Notes: generated from the sequence alone by a model not told the origin. A stretch of 64,000 bases of DNA from Diphasiastrum complanatum (GCA_029204225.1 CM055097.1:71407952-71471951), one strand, 5' to 3'. Counted from the stretch's first letter, positions 51,975 to 64,000 are shown. Made by a program: numbers and translations.

Positions 51975-54900
51975 GTATTAATGTCTTTTCCCTGCCAAAA
52001 AAGGCACATATAAGACAAAAAAAGTACATGTCAAGTATGTGGTAACTATGAGAATGTCTAAAACGTCTCCAAAACTGTATTAAAGAAAACATCTAGTACA
52101 AACTAAGATAAATACATAAATGTGAATGCCTGTGCATAATAGTCAATATGTATCCATGTCAAGATGTCGGGTCTATGCTGACGCTGTGGAAGGATGTAAT
52201 GCGAGCTGTGTCTGGGAGGCCTGAGAAAACCATGATAGTCGATGTCCATGGTCATAAAGATGCCGTGATGAGGTAAGTGCCGTCTGTATGTATCTCTGCT
52301 CATCTGTGGGTAGCATCATGATACACTGGATATATGGATTAAGCTGGAAGATGGCGGATAGCTATATCGTGAACTCTGTCCATATAATCTGATGTGGGAC
52401 ATATGGCTTAGCCCATATCATCCAAGATAGCAGTGAATGACATTATTGTTCTCAAATTGATTATTTGTATGTGAATGAATTTTCATCTCACAAACAGACA
52501 AAAATTTATCTGGTGCCCTAATTTTTGGATAAGCAGCTAAAATTGAGCCCTAGTTCACTAAATGAATAATTGCTAGGAGTTTAGAGGTTAGAAATTGACG
52601 TTCGAGGTTTTCTGGCCCTTTTCATTTGAATGACTATAAACTCAATCAAAACAACTATATCCCCCATGGCAAATGAGAATGTGGTATTTGAATAATTAGT
52701 ATCCACTTTTTCCTTGTCATTTAAGCGGTTCTTGTAGCAATGCATGCTTCTTTGCAAGGATTTAATCGAAATGTTGTCAATGTACTTGTGTTTGAGATGA
52801 GATCCAAAATCAAAGCAACATTCATATTGTTGAATACCCCACCTTGAGAACCAATTTTGAATGTCTATCCACAAACTATTGCTTAAATGTTGAGGGGGTT
52901 GGCAATGATAGACCACAATTGTGGAGAGTATTTGCTCATTAAGATTTTGGAACTTGTCCAGATAACCAAGTGTGCAAAGCATGTCAATAGCTTCCAAGGG
53001 GGAAACATCGGCTTCAGCCAACATGATATTATGAGGGGTCATCTGTTTGACTCCCGTATATGATGTGAGGAATTGTTTTTCCAGATAGAGCTACAGACAC
53101 TCCCACCCTCATCTTCACATGCATATAATAGGACAAGAGTCACCAATGCCTCGAGGAGTGCTTGTTATGCCATTTCCAAAGGTCTATTTTTCTAGAGCAA
53201 AGGAATTCCATCCACTTGCTAGTCATTTGTCAACCCCAATAAAGAAGTGTTGTGGATTAAGACCTTGGCGGGAGTGAAACACCATGGCTTTGGGTTTGTC
53301 ATTATTAACTAATAGTCCTCACAATCCAAAAAAGTGCTACAAGGTGTGAAGATGTTGTAGGCTATGCAAAGTTTTGGCGAGGACAACATCATCTGCGTAT
53401 AAGAGTAGATTGGCAACATAATGTAGAAGTTTGGGCACTCCACCACTCCTTATATAAGTAGTTGCAAAGTTTGTCAATGTACATAGCAAATAACGTGGCG
53501 GAGAGAAGGCAACCTTGCTTCACGCCAATGTTATTAGATAATATTTATTTGTTGTAGAACCATTTGGGGTGCGTAGCAGCCACCTTTTGTTAGTGTAAGA
53601 ACATGTTGAATGTCATGGGGGACATCCAGTTCTTCCATCCTTGTCCAAATTTTGCATCTCGTTACTATATCAAATGCCTTACGAATATTCACAAAGCAGC
53701 AATACAATTCATGCTGGATATGATTGTCTTGAATTATGGATCTCAAAAAGGTGAGTAAGTGGCCAATGGTGGAATGCCAACGTCAAAAGCCTGATTGCTT
53801 TCTAACCCGCTTGGCTTTCCAACACCAACCAAAATGGTGTGAAAGTGGAAACCAAGCTCTTGCAACCTCTGGATAATTAAATGTCTCGGAATAGAATTAA
53901 AGTCCTTCCTAAAGTCTACAAAACAACAATGAATCCTCTCATGTCTAGATCTAGCCTCCTCAATAATGGATCTCAATGTAAAAATGTGGTCTTATGTAGA
54001 GTAGTTGGCCATGAAGCCAACTTCGTTGGGCCTCGGCTTCACTACTCTTAATTGATTGAAGGATGGACTATAAGCCTTAGCCATGATGTGGCCAATCATG
54101 ATAGTACAATAATTTTCTATTCTCATGGGATCACCTCCTTTATGGATCAAATGCATAACATTTGTACACCAAGATAAAGGGAGACCATGGATTAGTGGTT
54201 GGTTAAAACTTAAAAGGGATTGGAAAGAATAGGGTAAAGATAGTCATTGGCATGGTTGAGGGGTTCAGATTCCAAATCGTCAATGTGATGGGCACGACCA
54301 GTGTTAAGATTCTCAATAGCTTTTTTAACCAAATCGGGAGTGAAGTGAGTACATGATGTGGGGTGAGGTGAGATGGATGAAAGAAATGGACTTGTAAATT
54401 AGAGATAGTTGTATAGGGGTATGTCTTGCGAAAATGAATCCTAGCCAAAGAGAGGAGATCTTCATACTGTAATCAACGTGAATGCATATCATAATCCACA
54501 GTCCGTGTAAGAAAGTGGTGTTGGTCAAGATATGTTGATGGGTACATAGTGAGGATGAGAAGAAGAAACAATCACTTTGTGCACAATTGATATTGGTTGT
54601 AAAGTGAACAAAGTTGTTGATCTTGTAGAGCTTATACTATAATTTGTTTATAGGATTCCTAATAATGATATAAAATTGACTACTTGAAATCAATGGCACT
54701 ATGATCAATCTATATTGCTAAAACATATCATGTTAATGGGCTATGGTGACCCTTTTATGGAATTGACATGCCAAAACATGTAGTCCATGTTGTCTGATGG
54801 AGTGGGGGAAACTCCATAAAGCTCGAAGATTAGTAAAATTTTTGAGAATGGAGATTGGGTGTATTTACTAGTCCCTTCGAAGTCGAAGGTGCTACGCACA

Positions 54901-57900
54901 GGAAAGTGCGCCAAGGTTCTACAATACATTTGAAACTTGTTATATCTCAAGGGTAGGTGACCAATTTAGTTGAACAATGCCAATGATTACATTTTTGTAG
55001 GCCTAAATTGGAGCGCGCATATAGATTGAATGAGATTGGCCAAATCACATAGCCCCTTTAATATTCATGCTAAGGTTTTAGCCTTGATCTCAGTATAGTG
55101 TGGGTAGGAGCAAAGACATATCCATTAACTTATGATTGATGACTCTCAAGTTTCTTTTAGGGAACCCATTGCTCTTCCTTGTATAATAATACTCACTGAT
55201 TGTATTTGATGTGAAAGACCCTGTTTTGTGGCACTTTTGCTCATGTAAATGAATTCTACAAAATTGTATAAATTGCCTCATTGATGCAAATTATATTTAT
55301 TCCTATTCTGTAGGTAGCTTTCCACAAGGACATACACACTGCATCTGTAACTTTAGATGGGGATATTTTTGAGCCAAGAGGGTTGCTGACAGGTGGATCT
55401 CGCAGGTAAGTGACTGACTATGGCTTTTATTACATTATCAAATGCTAATATTTTTCCTCAAAATGCTGAAAATAGAAAATGTAGTCATAAAATCTTTGTA
55501 AACTTGACTAGGTCCATCATTTCTTTTCTCCCTTGTCCAGTTTTGCTCTTTTTTTAGATTGACATAAAATATCTCTTCAGAGGAGGTGGTGAGCTGCTTA
55601 GAAAATTGCATGCTCTATCGATAGCAGAAAGCAATTTGAAGATACAGGAGGCAAAGCTTTCGGAGGTAGAAAAAGAGGTAATGCTTGGTAGAAGGCTATC
55701 TCATAGGGATAAACAAGCGTTCTTATACTACATGAGCTGTGACATGCATTTTTTGTGGACACACACCAAAAAATTGATGTTTAAGGGCTAACAAGAATGG
55801 GTGGATAGGAGCAGAATATACTTGCATTTTAGTATTATTTTCCATTCTTCAAATTTTAGGATCTTGAAGACTTGAACTATGTACAATGTGATGCAAACTA
55901 TAATAGACAATTGCTTATTTCATGTCTTATCTTCAAAATATTTGAAATTCTTCCAGTGCCATCAAGGTACTTTCAGTATTGATACAAGGTGACTTAACGT
56001 GGTGCATTGTCAATGGTTTGAACTTTGAATTGACTTCCCTTTGAATGAGATTTAGATTGAAACTTAAGTGAAGTCAGAATACTGCTTTCTTCTTGTATTA
56101 GATGCTCGAGGATGTCAAAAAAGTAGATCATGACAAAAACCAAAAGCTACAATAACAACCAGATTCTATAGTTTTATGGCGTTTCGAAGTTTTTCTTGGA
56201 GATTCATCTTCACTTGAATTGTCTGAATCTAAGCTGGAACTTGATGATGAACTAGTTTCCGATTTGGAATCCAATTCTTGGTCATCTGAAGAATATATAT
56301 GTCTTTTCTTTTTAACAAGTTCCTTCTTTGACCTTCGACTTCTAGATATTCGAGAAGTCCAGTACTTTTCTGCAGTAGCTATGACATGTTCCAAACTATC
56401 AATGTGTCCTTGTTTGCAGTATCGATCTATTCTTTTGGGTAATCCTCTCAAGAACCATTCGATTTTCATAGCCACCGGGAATACTCCATTCACTTGACCA
56501 ATTAATTTCTTCACTCTTTGAGTATATTTTCTCAAAAATTCTTTCTCTTTTTGTCTTATTGAAATCAATTGGGCCAGAATTCGAGTTGAATAGCCAATTT
56601 CTCTAAACTGCTTCAGAAATTGGATTTCTAAATCTCCCCAAGTTGCTATAAAGTCACGTTCAATCTTACTAAATCATGTCCTGGCTTCCTTCCTAAGAAG
56701 TCCGGGAAATATCCTCAATTTGTCAGCATCAAGACTTTCTCTGTTACTCGCAGCAATCGATTCAAATTGAGATACGTAACTGTCTGCGTCTTCCGAGGCT
56801 TTCCCTTTAAAATACTCATATCTTCATATGAAGAACTCTAGCTATGTTGCTAGACTCAAACATGGATTCCGTCATGTTTCAAACATGTTTGAAATCTTTG
56901 TTTTAGCTTTTGTTTTTTTGGAAAACAAAAGCCATTTACATCTATGACTGGCTTATTTGTCATCTATTTCCAATGATATTACAAGGTTGTGCATGTTCAT
57001 ATTCTCCTTAATGTAGTCTTTTCTTATTGTATAACAAGTAATGAGCAATTTCTCTTACAAAATGTGAGAAAAATCATTCTTTTGAAAGCCCTAGAGAAGA
57101 AGTTTTCCAAATGTTTGAAATGCGTTGAAAAGTTTCAAGTTTGGACGGTTGAAACGTTTGGTTGCTACCATGCTCTAAAGTGACGGATGATGCTATCCTT
57201 CATTGAAAGATTGATGATTTATGGGCCCTCTTGCCCCTCTTAATATAATCCTTAAGGTCAAGTTTAGAAGTAGGAATAGGTTCTCTACCTGTTACTATAT
57301 CCCAACATTCTTTTCTCGCAAGATTGGTTTGCATCTTGAACTTCCAAGCACTATAACTAGTGTTGCTGTCTTCATTAAGCAAACCTTCATAAAGATTAGA
57401 CATGATTAGTTTGAGACAAGTGAAACAAGGTAAACTAGGATTTGGATCCTGACTTAGGTATAATGCCACTTGATGAATAACCACTCAGCTTCTAATTTTA
57501 AATTTAGTAAAGTGGAACAAAGTAAACTAGGGTTTGGACCCCAACTAGCTGTTTATGCCACTTGACTTATACTCCTCAATTTCTGGCTTGGAATCTATAA
57601 CACACTATGGCTGTCCTAGCCCTGGTCACAGATCTATTGAGCACCTCTACAAGACTTCCCTACAGAACTGCGCTCTAAATCTCCACAAACTGCTCTCCAC
57701 AGCTTTTGGAAAAAGCCCAAAATCCGCTTTATTTCCTGTGTCTGTTATTTTCATAACGTTAGCTCTCCATTCGTACTAACTACAATATGGAAAAATCTGT
57801 TCTACTTGTAGGTCCTGCACTTTCAAGATCGGGGTGCTTGCTCAAGAATCTGATCTCTTGTTGAAACTTGTGAATTATCCTTATAGCTTCATAAGTGTAA

Positions 57901-60900
57901 TAGATGAGAATAACCACATCAATAACATAACAAAATTCATTCAGATATATGGAAAATCAAGAAAGTTATCAAACATTCAGGCTCAAGCACCTTGGCAAGA
58001 GCGATGGATTTTAAGAAGTGATTAATTGGTTAGCGGTAGGCTGTGGTAACCTCTTAAGATCCAAAAGATCTTGGGTGCTATGTGTTGTACATGCATGATG
58101 GTTATCCACAAGGTAGTTTACTAAATTCAGCTCTAGATCGTGTGTCCTACTCGACCTACTTGCTGAAATGTGCACAAGTGGGGTTCAAAATGTATGTAAC
58201 TAACGCGTTTCTGGGCAAAAACGTTCCCAGAAACGCGAGTCAGAAAGGTTCAAACAGTGATTCTTTGGAATTGTCATTGTGGTGATGGTGGGAAGTGTTA
58301 TTGTAAACCATTAGTAAAAACATAGACATTCTGCACCAATTTGTCTTACTCTACAATGATAATCATCTTGTGGACAAGTCTACTATTCTAATTTGAATTT
58401 AAATTAGTGATTAGTGACCTTCTGAAAATTCCATATTGTATATCACTGCTTAAATTAAATTTTCTTGAGATGAAGGGGTACAATTCACTTTTTGCATAGG
58501 AAATTTTCTAGAGGTTGCTGGTTGCTGGCCAACTATGTATCTAGTGATATGCCTATGAGCCACAAATTACTCGATTGGTTAAACTGGCCATACCTTTTAT
58601 ATACTACCTTTTCTAATGATATAACAACTGGATAGCTACTTTTTGAAATACATAAGCAAAATCATCTACGTTTATTTAGTTGGTTCGTTATGTCCAGAAT
58701 TTCTTTTTTCAAACTCATTAACTTCCTATTTTCTTTACATTGCTGTTCTTCTTTTCAGGTAGTTTGTAAGCCAGATGTAATTTGGTTTCACATTTGCAGC
58801 TTTGCATTACATTGTTTCATTTAGACATATATATTCTCTGTTTCGATCTCACCAGAAGACAGTAAGGTTTTTTCTTGGTAGTGTTACTCTTCTGACCGAA
58901 ATGTTTTTCTTTTCATGTCAAAATAGTAAAGAAAAAATTTAGGACAAAGATTATTTTCACCACTTTAGTTCATCTGCAGATTGCAAGCTTGTTACCTGTA
59001 CAAAAAAAGTTCAGCCATCTTAAGTCACAGCTGGAGCTCAAATCATACGATCTTTCACTTTTTGAAAATCGCGTTGAGCAGAGCGAGCACCACAAGGTCT
59101 TGTCTTTGTCAGTTTGCAGTCTAGGAAATGTATTTCCTTATGATACAAAAAGATGTGTTGAGATTTTTATGGTATCCCAAGGTGACGATTATATTTCTTA
59201 ATTCATTCTTTGTTAGCAGCTTACTGAAGTGGTGTGCGGATTGGAAGCTGAACTTGAAGCAGAAAAGCTGAATGGAATAAGCAAGGAGGAAAGCTATCAG
59301 GCTCATATTAAGGCGGTAGCCGATTTGGAACAGGCAATTAATGAACATGGAAGAGAGCGTGAAGAACGCCTGAAAGCTTTAGATAGAAAAATCAAATCGT
59401 TGAAGCAACAGATGTCAGCTGCAACAAAAGATCTGAAAGTACTGCTTCATATTGCTATTTGGACCAATTTATATATGATAATTTGTTAATGCCTACTTAT
59501 GTTTCTTTCCAACCCTGTGTCTCTATGTCATGGCTGACATGTTAGTCATCGTCTTAGAAATCATGCGGCACAATCTTCGGGACTTTCTTTTGATTTTTGG
59601 CTATTTCAAACTAGAGCTATAGTCAACTCACATTTTTTTGTTGTATTTGAACAAAATTGAAGAAGCATGAAGGTGCAAAAGAGAAGCTGGCTATGGAGAA
59701 AGAAGCTTCAGTTAATGAAAGAGTTTTGCTGGAAGGCCAAATATCTTCGAGTCAAGCTCAGGTGGAAAAGCTTGAAGACGAGGTTCAGTTGTTTGCCTCC
59801 AAGGTAGTTTGCAATTGCCAGATGTGTATATTGAAAAGGTTAACCTTCACGACTGCTTGGGGTTGAGTGCTGCACACATGATACTATGCCTCTCTCTGAT
59901 GTGTGTTTCATTGAAGCTCAACCTGGGTCTGAAAATACATCATACATATGTCAAGTAGCTCAAATTGACCTGAATACCAAATTATTGTGAGACTTCAAGT
60001 GCAATAATTTTAATGTAGGAAAGTTATTTGTATCATCAAGATAAGCAATGTATGTTCCATTTATGAATACCATGTCTTGTGTGGATTGATTGTTGGCCAT
60101 TCAAGGTGGAGGCTATCAAAGAAGAACACAGCAAGGCACAAGATGAGCTCAGGAAGAGTCGAGCTAGACTGAAGGAATGTGATGGTCAAATCAATGCTTT
60201 GATGAAAAATCAGAACAAGTTGCAACATAAGCTGACTGACTGCAATGTGGATGCTAAGAAGCTGTCAAATGAGGCAAGTTTCTTCTTTGAGAGTCAAGGA
60301 GCAAAACTGATGACTAGCAGTTTTTTTCATGCTTTTAGTTTTTGTTGGTAATAGATTATATCCTTCCTAATAGCTTGAAATATTAGCCTCAATTTTGTTT
60401 TGCCTAAATAGTGAATAGTTCTCTTTCCATATAACCATAACAAGCTTGATCCTGGCACTCTTGTAGATTAAGAGAATGGAGACAGATCATCATATGTGTG
60501 CTGAGACTGTTGACAAGCTGCTTAAAAAGCACGAATGGATTGCTACTGAAAAACAACTATTTGGAAAACCTGGTACAGAATATGACTTCTCTCATCAAGA
60601 CCTAAGAAAGGCCAGGCAGGATCTTGAAAGCAAGCGTGCTGAACAGAACAAGTATGTGGGTTCGTGGTGCTTGATATACAAAATTTGAAATGATCTTTAT
60701 CCCAAAACAAAGCATCTAAAAAACACAAGCCATGTCTCACATGATTGACACCAACAAGGCTTGATCTGGTCTTGTACTCATCATTGGGCCTCATGGTTGC
60801 TCTAACGATGCTATGCTGACTCCTAAAGATTGTACTTCTGTGTCAAACTTATTTGCAGTGTGGAGAAAAGAATAAACAAGAAGGTTATGACAATGTTTGA

Positions 60901-62047
60901 GAAGGCTGAAGATGAGTACAAGGATCTGCTTGCTAAGAAGAGTATAATTGAGGTACTAAATCTCATGTCTAACCTATACACAATCCAAAATGACATGAAT
61001 TTTGAAGCTGACACCAAATTTTATGCTGTTGTGCTGGGGCTTTTTGATTTTGACCTTCCATGCAAACCTTTCCCTGACTAATTGGTCAAATGCTTATATC
61101 AGAATGACAAGTCTAAGATTCAAAAAGTCATCAAGGAGCTGGATGAGAAGAAAAAGGAGGCGCTGAAGGTTACTTGGCAGCATGTAAATAAGTAAGAAAC
61201 TTGGGCCATTTGATTCTCTGCTATTTTCCCATGTATTGTTAGAATTGTGCTCATAATTACCTTTGATTCTTTGCTGTTCTCCTATGTATTGCCGGAATTG
61301 TGCCAAAGATTAGTTCTTCTTTCTTGATAAGAATATTGAGGTCTAGCACCCAGAGTCTGAGTGTATGTTTGTGTGCAGAGATTTTGGTTCTATATTCTCC
61401 ACTCTTTTGCCTGGAACTATGGCCAAGCTTGATCCACCAGAAGGATGTGATTTTTTGGATGGGCTTGAAGTGCGTGTTGCTTTTGGTAGTGTGTGGAAGC
61501 AGTCACTTTCTGAATTAAGTGGTGGCCAGAGATCCTTGATTGCACTGTCTTTAATCCTTGCATTACTTCTGTTTAAACCTGCACCTCTCTACATTCTGGA
61601 TGAGGTGGGCTCTCAATTATCCATAGTAGTCTATGCCAAAGTATATGCTTTTCAATGTGAATATCTCAAAGATGAAAGTGGACCATAAACTACTCCATGT
61701 TTGTATTTCAGGTGGATGCTGCACTCGATCTTAGCCACACACAAAATATAGGTCGCATGATCAAAGCCCATTTTCCACATTCTCAGGTGTAGTATCAATT
61801 CATGTTGTATTAATTGCTCACTGATTTGGTCCAGAAAGGCAATGTTAGTTTTGCAGACATGATAGTAGGCCAATTTTTGAACTATGACTTTATCTTGTAC
61901 CAGTTTATTGTGGTATCGCTGAAGGAAGGCATGTTCAATAATGCAAATGTCATATTCAGAACCAAATTTGTTGACGGAGTTTCTACGGTTACCAGGACGG
62001 TTCCTCGGCAAGCAAACAAGGACTTGAGCACTGCTGGAAATGAGTAA
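43610..62047 (+). CDS. SMC2: Condensin subunit SMC2 (CAP-E), 20 coding exons
   Basis: SMC2 is the ATPase of condensin; it pairs with SMC4 to compact mitotic chromosomes. Exons: 43610-43927, 44475-45155, 45400-45543, 46863-47153, 47327-47512, 50427-50591, 50805-50864, 51574-51636, 55314-55405, 55581-55677, 58980-59096, 59220-59438, 59663-59803, 60106-60273, 60467-60651, 60859-60952, 61103-61191, 61379-61604, 61712-61786, 61904-62047. They join without a frame break to 1184 codons, normal for the family. Walker A GLNGSGKS is at residues 32-39, the Q-loop in LIMQGRITK near 150, and the hinge at about 515-665 ([18 protein letters not shown]). The ABC signature LSGGQRS is at 1083-1089 and Walker B LYILDEVDAALD at 1107-1118. 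Coiled-coil arms lie between. The start ATG begins the conserved [14 protein letters not shown]. Intron 14 (60274-60466) uses a GC donor; acceptors of exons 12 and 13 are NAGNAG. The 3' end may instead splice to 62436 (see findings). Confidence 0.95.
47647..47742. repeat. Perfect 48-bp tandem duplication in SMC2 intron 5
   Basis: The unit starting tagctacttaagtgaagctt occurs twice without a difference. Confidence 0.95.
48405..48459 (+). mobile_element. End fragment of a hAT-like MITE in SMC2 intron 5
   Basis: A T-rich tract (48390-48405) is followed by cgcgaatcgcga and gcgaatcacg words, then the terminal GTGCAACTATG. Same end and word type as 14708-14808 and 18590-18673. The other end was not found. 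Confidence 0.55.
49361..49727. repeat. 181-bp tandem duplication in SMC2 intron 5
   Basis: 49361-49541 and 49542-49727 differ at only a few positions. The unit begins ggtaggatcataggatct. Confidence 0.92.
50984..51457. mobile_element. Complete hAT-like MITE in SMC2 intron 7
   Basis: 474 bp with inverted ends CATAGTTGCAATCAAA (left) and CATAGTTGCAACCAAA (complement of right), 15 of 16 identical. Flanking octamers are GTTATGAT (50976-50983) and GTTATGAC (51458-51465), 7 of 8 identical and fitting nTnnnnAn. The arms are rich in gtttcaaa/tttgaaac words. No open frame of note. Confidence 0.85.
51886..51972. repeat. (GA)n microsatellite in SMC2 intron 8
   Basis: About 43 GA units without interruption. 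Confidence 0.98.
52581..54450 (-). pseudogene. LINE reverse transcriptase relic (chimeric) in SMC2 intron 8
   Basis: Minus-strand non-LTR RT blocks are visible. The first is [18 protein letters not shown] (about 54150-54095), then [23 protein letters not shown] and [15 protein letters not shown] (about 53985-53890). A second, different copy of the same RT part follows ([22 protein letters not shown], about 53745-53660). The palm motif [14 protein letters not shown] is at about 53410-53370. A downstream 153-codon frame (53042-52581, [15 protein letters not shown]) may be the LINE C-terminal region. Stops and frame changes show it is inactive. It is antisense to SMC2. Confidence 0.8.
56128..56817 (-). 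pseudogene. Gypsy gag relic in SMC2 intron 10
   Basis: On the minus strand: [18 protein letters not shown] (about 56800-56745), then [19 protein letters not shown] and [11 protein letters not shown] (about 56550-56430), and an acidic Ser-rich tail (56330-56200). This is the retrotrans_gag layout. There is a stop near 56665, and no pol follows. Confidence 0.75.
56842..57172. mobile_element. Second copy of the GTTTCAAA-type hAT-like MITE (SMC2 intron 10)
   Basis: The left edge CTATGTTGCTAGACTCAAAC resembles the left arm at 50984. The right arm (57100-57172), with aaatgtttgaaatg and ending GGTTGCTACCATG, resembles 51400-51457. Flanks share CTCTAG (56836-56841) and CTCTAAAG (57173-57180), compatible with an 8-bp duplication that lost two bases on the left. 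It separates the gypsy gag relic from the copia gag relic. Confidence 0.6.
57200..57425 (-). pseudogene. Copia gag N-terminus relic in SMC2 intron 10
   Basis: On the minus strand: [39 protein letters not shown], the usual start of plant copia gag polyproteins. Cut off by the MITE side at about 57200. Confidence 0.65.
57418..57567. repeat. Diverged tandem duplication, about 92-bp period
   Basis: Two units share aacaa-gtaaactagg-tttgga-cc and atgccacttga. Confidence 0.7.
58204..58237. repeat. Perfect 12-bp inverted repeat, 10-bp loop
   Basis: CGCGTTTCTGGG (58204-58215) and its complement CCCAGAAACGCG (58226-58237) can form a GC-rich hairpin inside SMC2 intron 10. Confidence 0.85.
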
Positions 62048-62900
62048 GTTTATGCTGAGGAGACATTTTACCTTAACTGTGTTGATAAGCATTTTACCAT
62101 TTCAAGTTCAAAGGATTTCATCAAGAACTTTTGCAATTATAGAAACCAGGAAGGTTTCCAATAGGTGGCATGCTGGTGAATATCTCCTATCCCATGGTGG
62201 AGGTGTTAGGAGTTGGATGGACACGAAAGAGAAAGAGATTAGCACTGAATCGAGATTGGTGAAAGAGCTTACCCAGATGTATTAGCTCTCCGAATCAGAA
62301 AATTTTAACTGTATAATGGAAATATAGTACAGTAGAAGCTTGCTTTGTTTGTTTTAACACAGTATCTGCTGTGAGTACGTTAAATATAAAATCAATGCTT
62401 AGTCTGAAAGTGTTGATTTCTTTTGCTTATTGCAGAAGATTGCCTCTACGAGAAAATGTGCTCTGATGGAGATGAATTGTCCACCGCCATAACAATACTG
62501 CATTAAGTCCTGAAGCACAACTGCGGTTGCTCATGCTTTTGACAGCGAAGTTCATTGCCGGACTAATATGACAACAGAATGAAACAAGTTGCTTTTTGCA
62601 GCCTGTACATATTTTTACACGATTTGCTTCTTCCAAGCGTACTAAGTGTTACGCCTTCATGATTGAACATATAACTCTGGACTCTGGGGGCTGTTGGATC
62701 AATGTATTGTTATGTGACAGGAGGCTTTCATTTTGAAAGTTATTTCTAACCCCAAAATGGACCAAAACCAACACGCTTATACAGGGTTCCGATATTTCTC
62801 CGTAACTTGTCCTACAAGCGAGATACTTGTCAAGCAATGTGGTACCGTATTTTGGATAGGGATGCTGGGTCTCCAGCCGTTACTTGTAATGTTATAAGAT
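62048..62900 (+). other. SMC2 3' UTR and possible extra terminal exon
   Basis: Contains the putative intron 62044-62435 (GTAAGT donor, TTGCAG acceptor). After 62466 there are stops in all frames. No definite polyadenylation signal was assigned. Confidence 0.5.
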
Positions 62901-64000
62901 ACGAAGGCAATCATTAATTGCTTCTCATTTGAATGTGTAACAACCGGATGAAGTTCGTTCTTTCTTTATCTGAGCATGCCCAAAATCACCCGTTCCGTTC
63001 GTACATAATGTAGAAAAAGAAATTGAATGTTCACCTCTGTATGCTAGAGTAGTATGATATGAACACAAGGTGATGATACCATACCGTACTTAATTAGTGT
63101 AGCATTTACAAGCTGAAGCAATAGCTGGTATGTCGATGTTTGTCATTGCATCTCAACGTAGCGATTTTGCTTTAATTTTCATTCACGTATCATAAGTGTA
63201 CTAATGTGGGTGTTCATTCATGTACCCAACTGCTATGATTTCATGGTGGCCAGCATCTTCTGGGCCAATAGAAACTCAGTGACCTAAAAGAGCACCAGGC
63301 TGAGGAATTCTAAACTCAGGATCAGATATACATTGAGGTGTAGGAGTGTTCTTGTGCTTAGAAAAAATTGCTATCTTTTTGTTAGCTTACATCACAAATG
63401 ATATCACGATTCAGATGTATTTGATATGAGAAGTTCAAGAGAGATCGAAATATTTTTGAATTTATTAGCTATGAAGGGAGCTGTCAACCAATAGTTCTTG
63501 CAAGATAACCTGAACTACTACCTGCATGTTATTTGGCCTACTATCATGAGTTCTAAGTTTCAAACAGGTGTTTTAATGGCACAACACAAGTTGGCTCAAA
63601 CAACATGCCCAAGGTCATTTCTATTGACCTCCTTTACAAGGGTACTATTGGACCTCTTAATCTCCTCGTACTGTTTGTTATTTTTCTAGTGACCAGATTT
63701 GTGATTGGCTAGAGGCGAAGGCCTTGCTAACTACAACACATGAGCATGAGATACTAGAAATAATAAGAGAAGCTTATGCAATTGACTCTAAAATTGTTAA
63801 AAAAAAACTTGATTAAGCTACCTTCAGAATCATGGCATGTTAGATAAATAAATGTGGGTAATCCTTTAAAATGGATGAAGTAACTTTGCAAACATAGGAT
63901 CTTTATCTTGTAACATAGTTATAAATTGTTTTGTTCTCATATATTCTATCTTGTTGTAAGGTTCACAAAAAATGAGACTTTTCAATAAGCCCATGATATT
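62901..64000. other. Intergenic, nothing recognised
   Basis: AT-rich with no frame longer than about 63 codons and no repeat match elsewhere in the window. Confidence 0.5.

Overview
The window is land-plant nuclear DNA from a repeat-rich genome with long introns. The evidence is a complete condensin SMC2 gene with plant-type GT-AG introns, many Ty1/copia and Ty3/gypsy remnants, a TRIM primed by initiator-Met tRNA, hAT-like MITEs, a LINE and (GA)n tracts. Introns of up to 10 kb filled with transposon relics suit a fern, gymnosperm or another large plant genome. The species cannot be fixed from the sequence.

Layout. (1) 1-9040 is a stack of nested LTR-retrotransposon fragments: copia A (+), gypsy (-), copia 2 (+), copia B (-) with its 3' LTR, and a chromodomain gypsy tail with its LTR (+). 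(2) About 9.7-22.2 kb holds a minus-strand gene for an acidic coiled-coil protein with a UVR-like segment. Two coding exons are visible, separated by a 10 kb intron that contains MITEs, an unidentified ORF relic, a GC-rich fold-back element and tandem repeats. (3) 22.2-43.3 kb is repeat-dominated. It holds a tRNA-derived SINE-like piece, copia C with its 3' LTR, a Tat/Athila-type gypsy with 5' LTR and PBS, another copia LTR, and a second copy of the unidentified ORF relic split by a TRIM. (4) 43.6-62.5 kb is SMC2 on the plus strand: 20 coding exons that join without a frame break into 1184 codons. Its introns carry two hAT-like MITEs, a chimeric LINE, gag relics and tandem duplications. (5) 62.5-64 kb shows no gene.

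Only two genes look functional. SMC2 is the ATPase core of condensin, and its promoter has an E2F site next to a (GA)n tract. The other encodes a plant coiled-coil protein whose 3' end is not resolved here. Everything else is mobile-element debris.

The most unusual signals are: a family of hAT-like MITEs with CATAGTTGCAA-type ends, palindromic-word arrays that differ between copies, and 8-bp target duplications; two half-MITEs about 3.9 kb apart whose flanking octamers are exact reverse complements, which implies an inversion; and a TRIM whose empty target can be read from a paralogous ORF relic elsewhere in the window.
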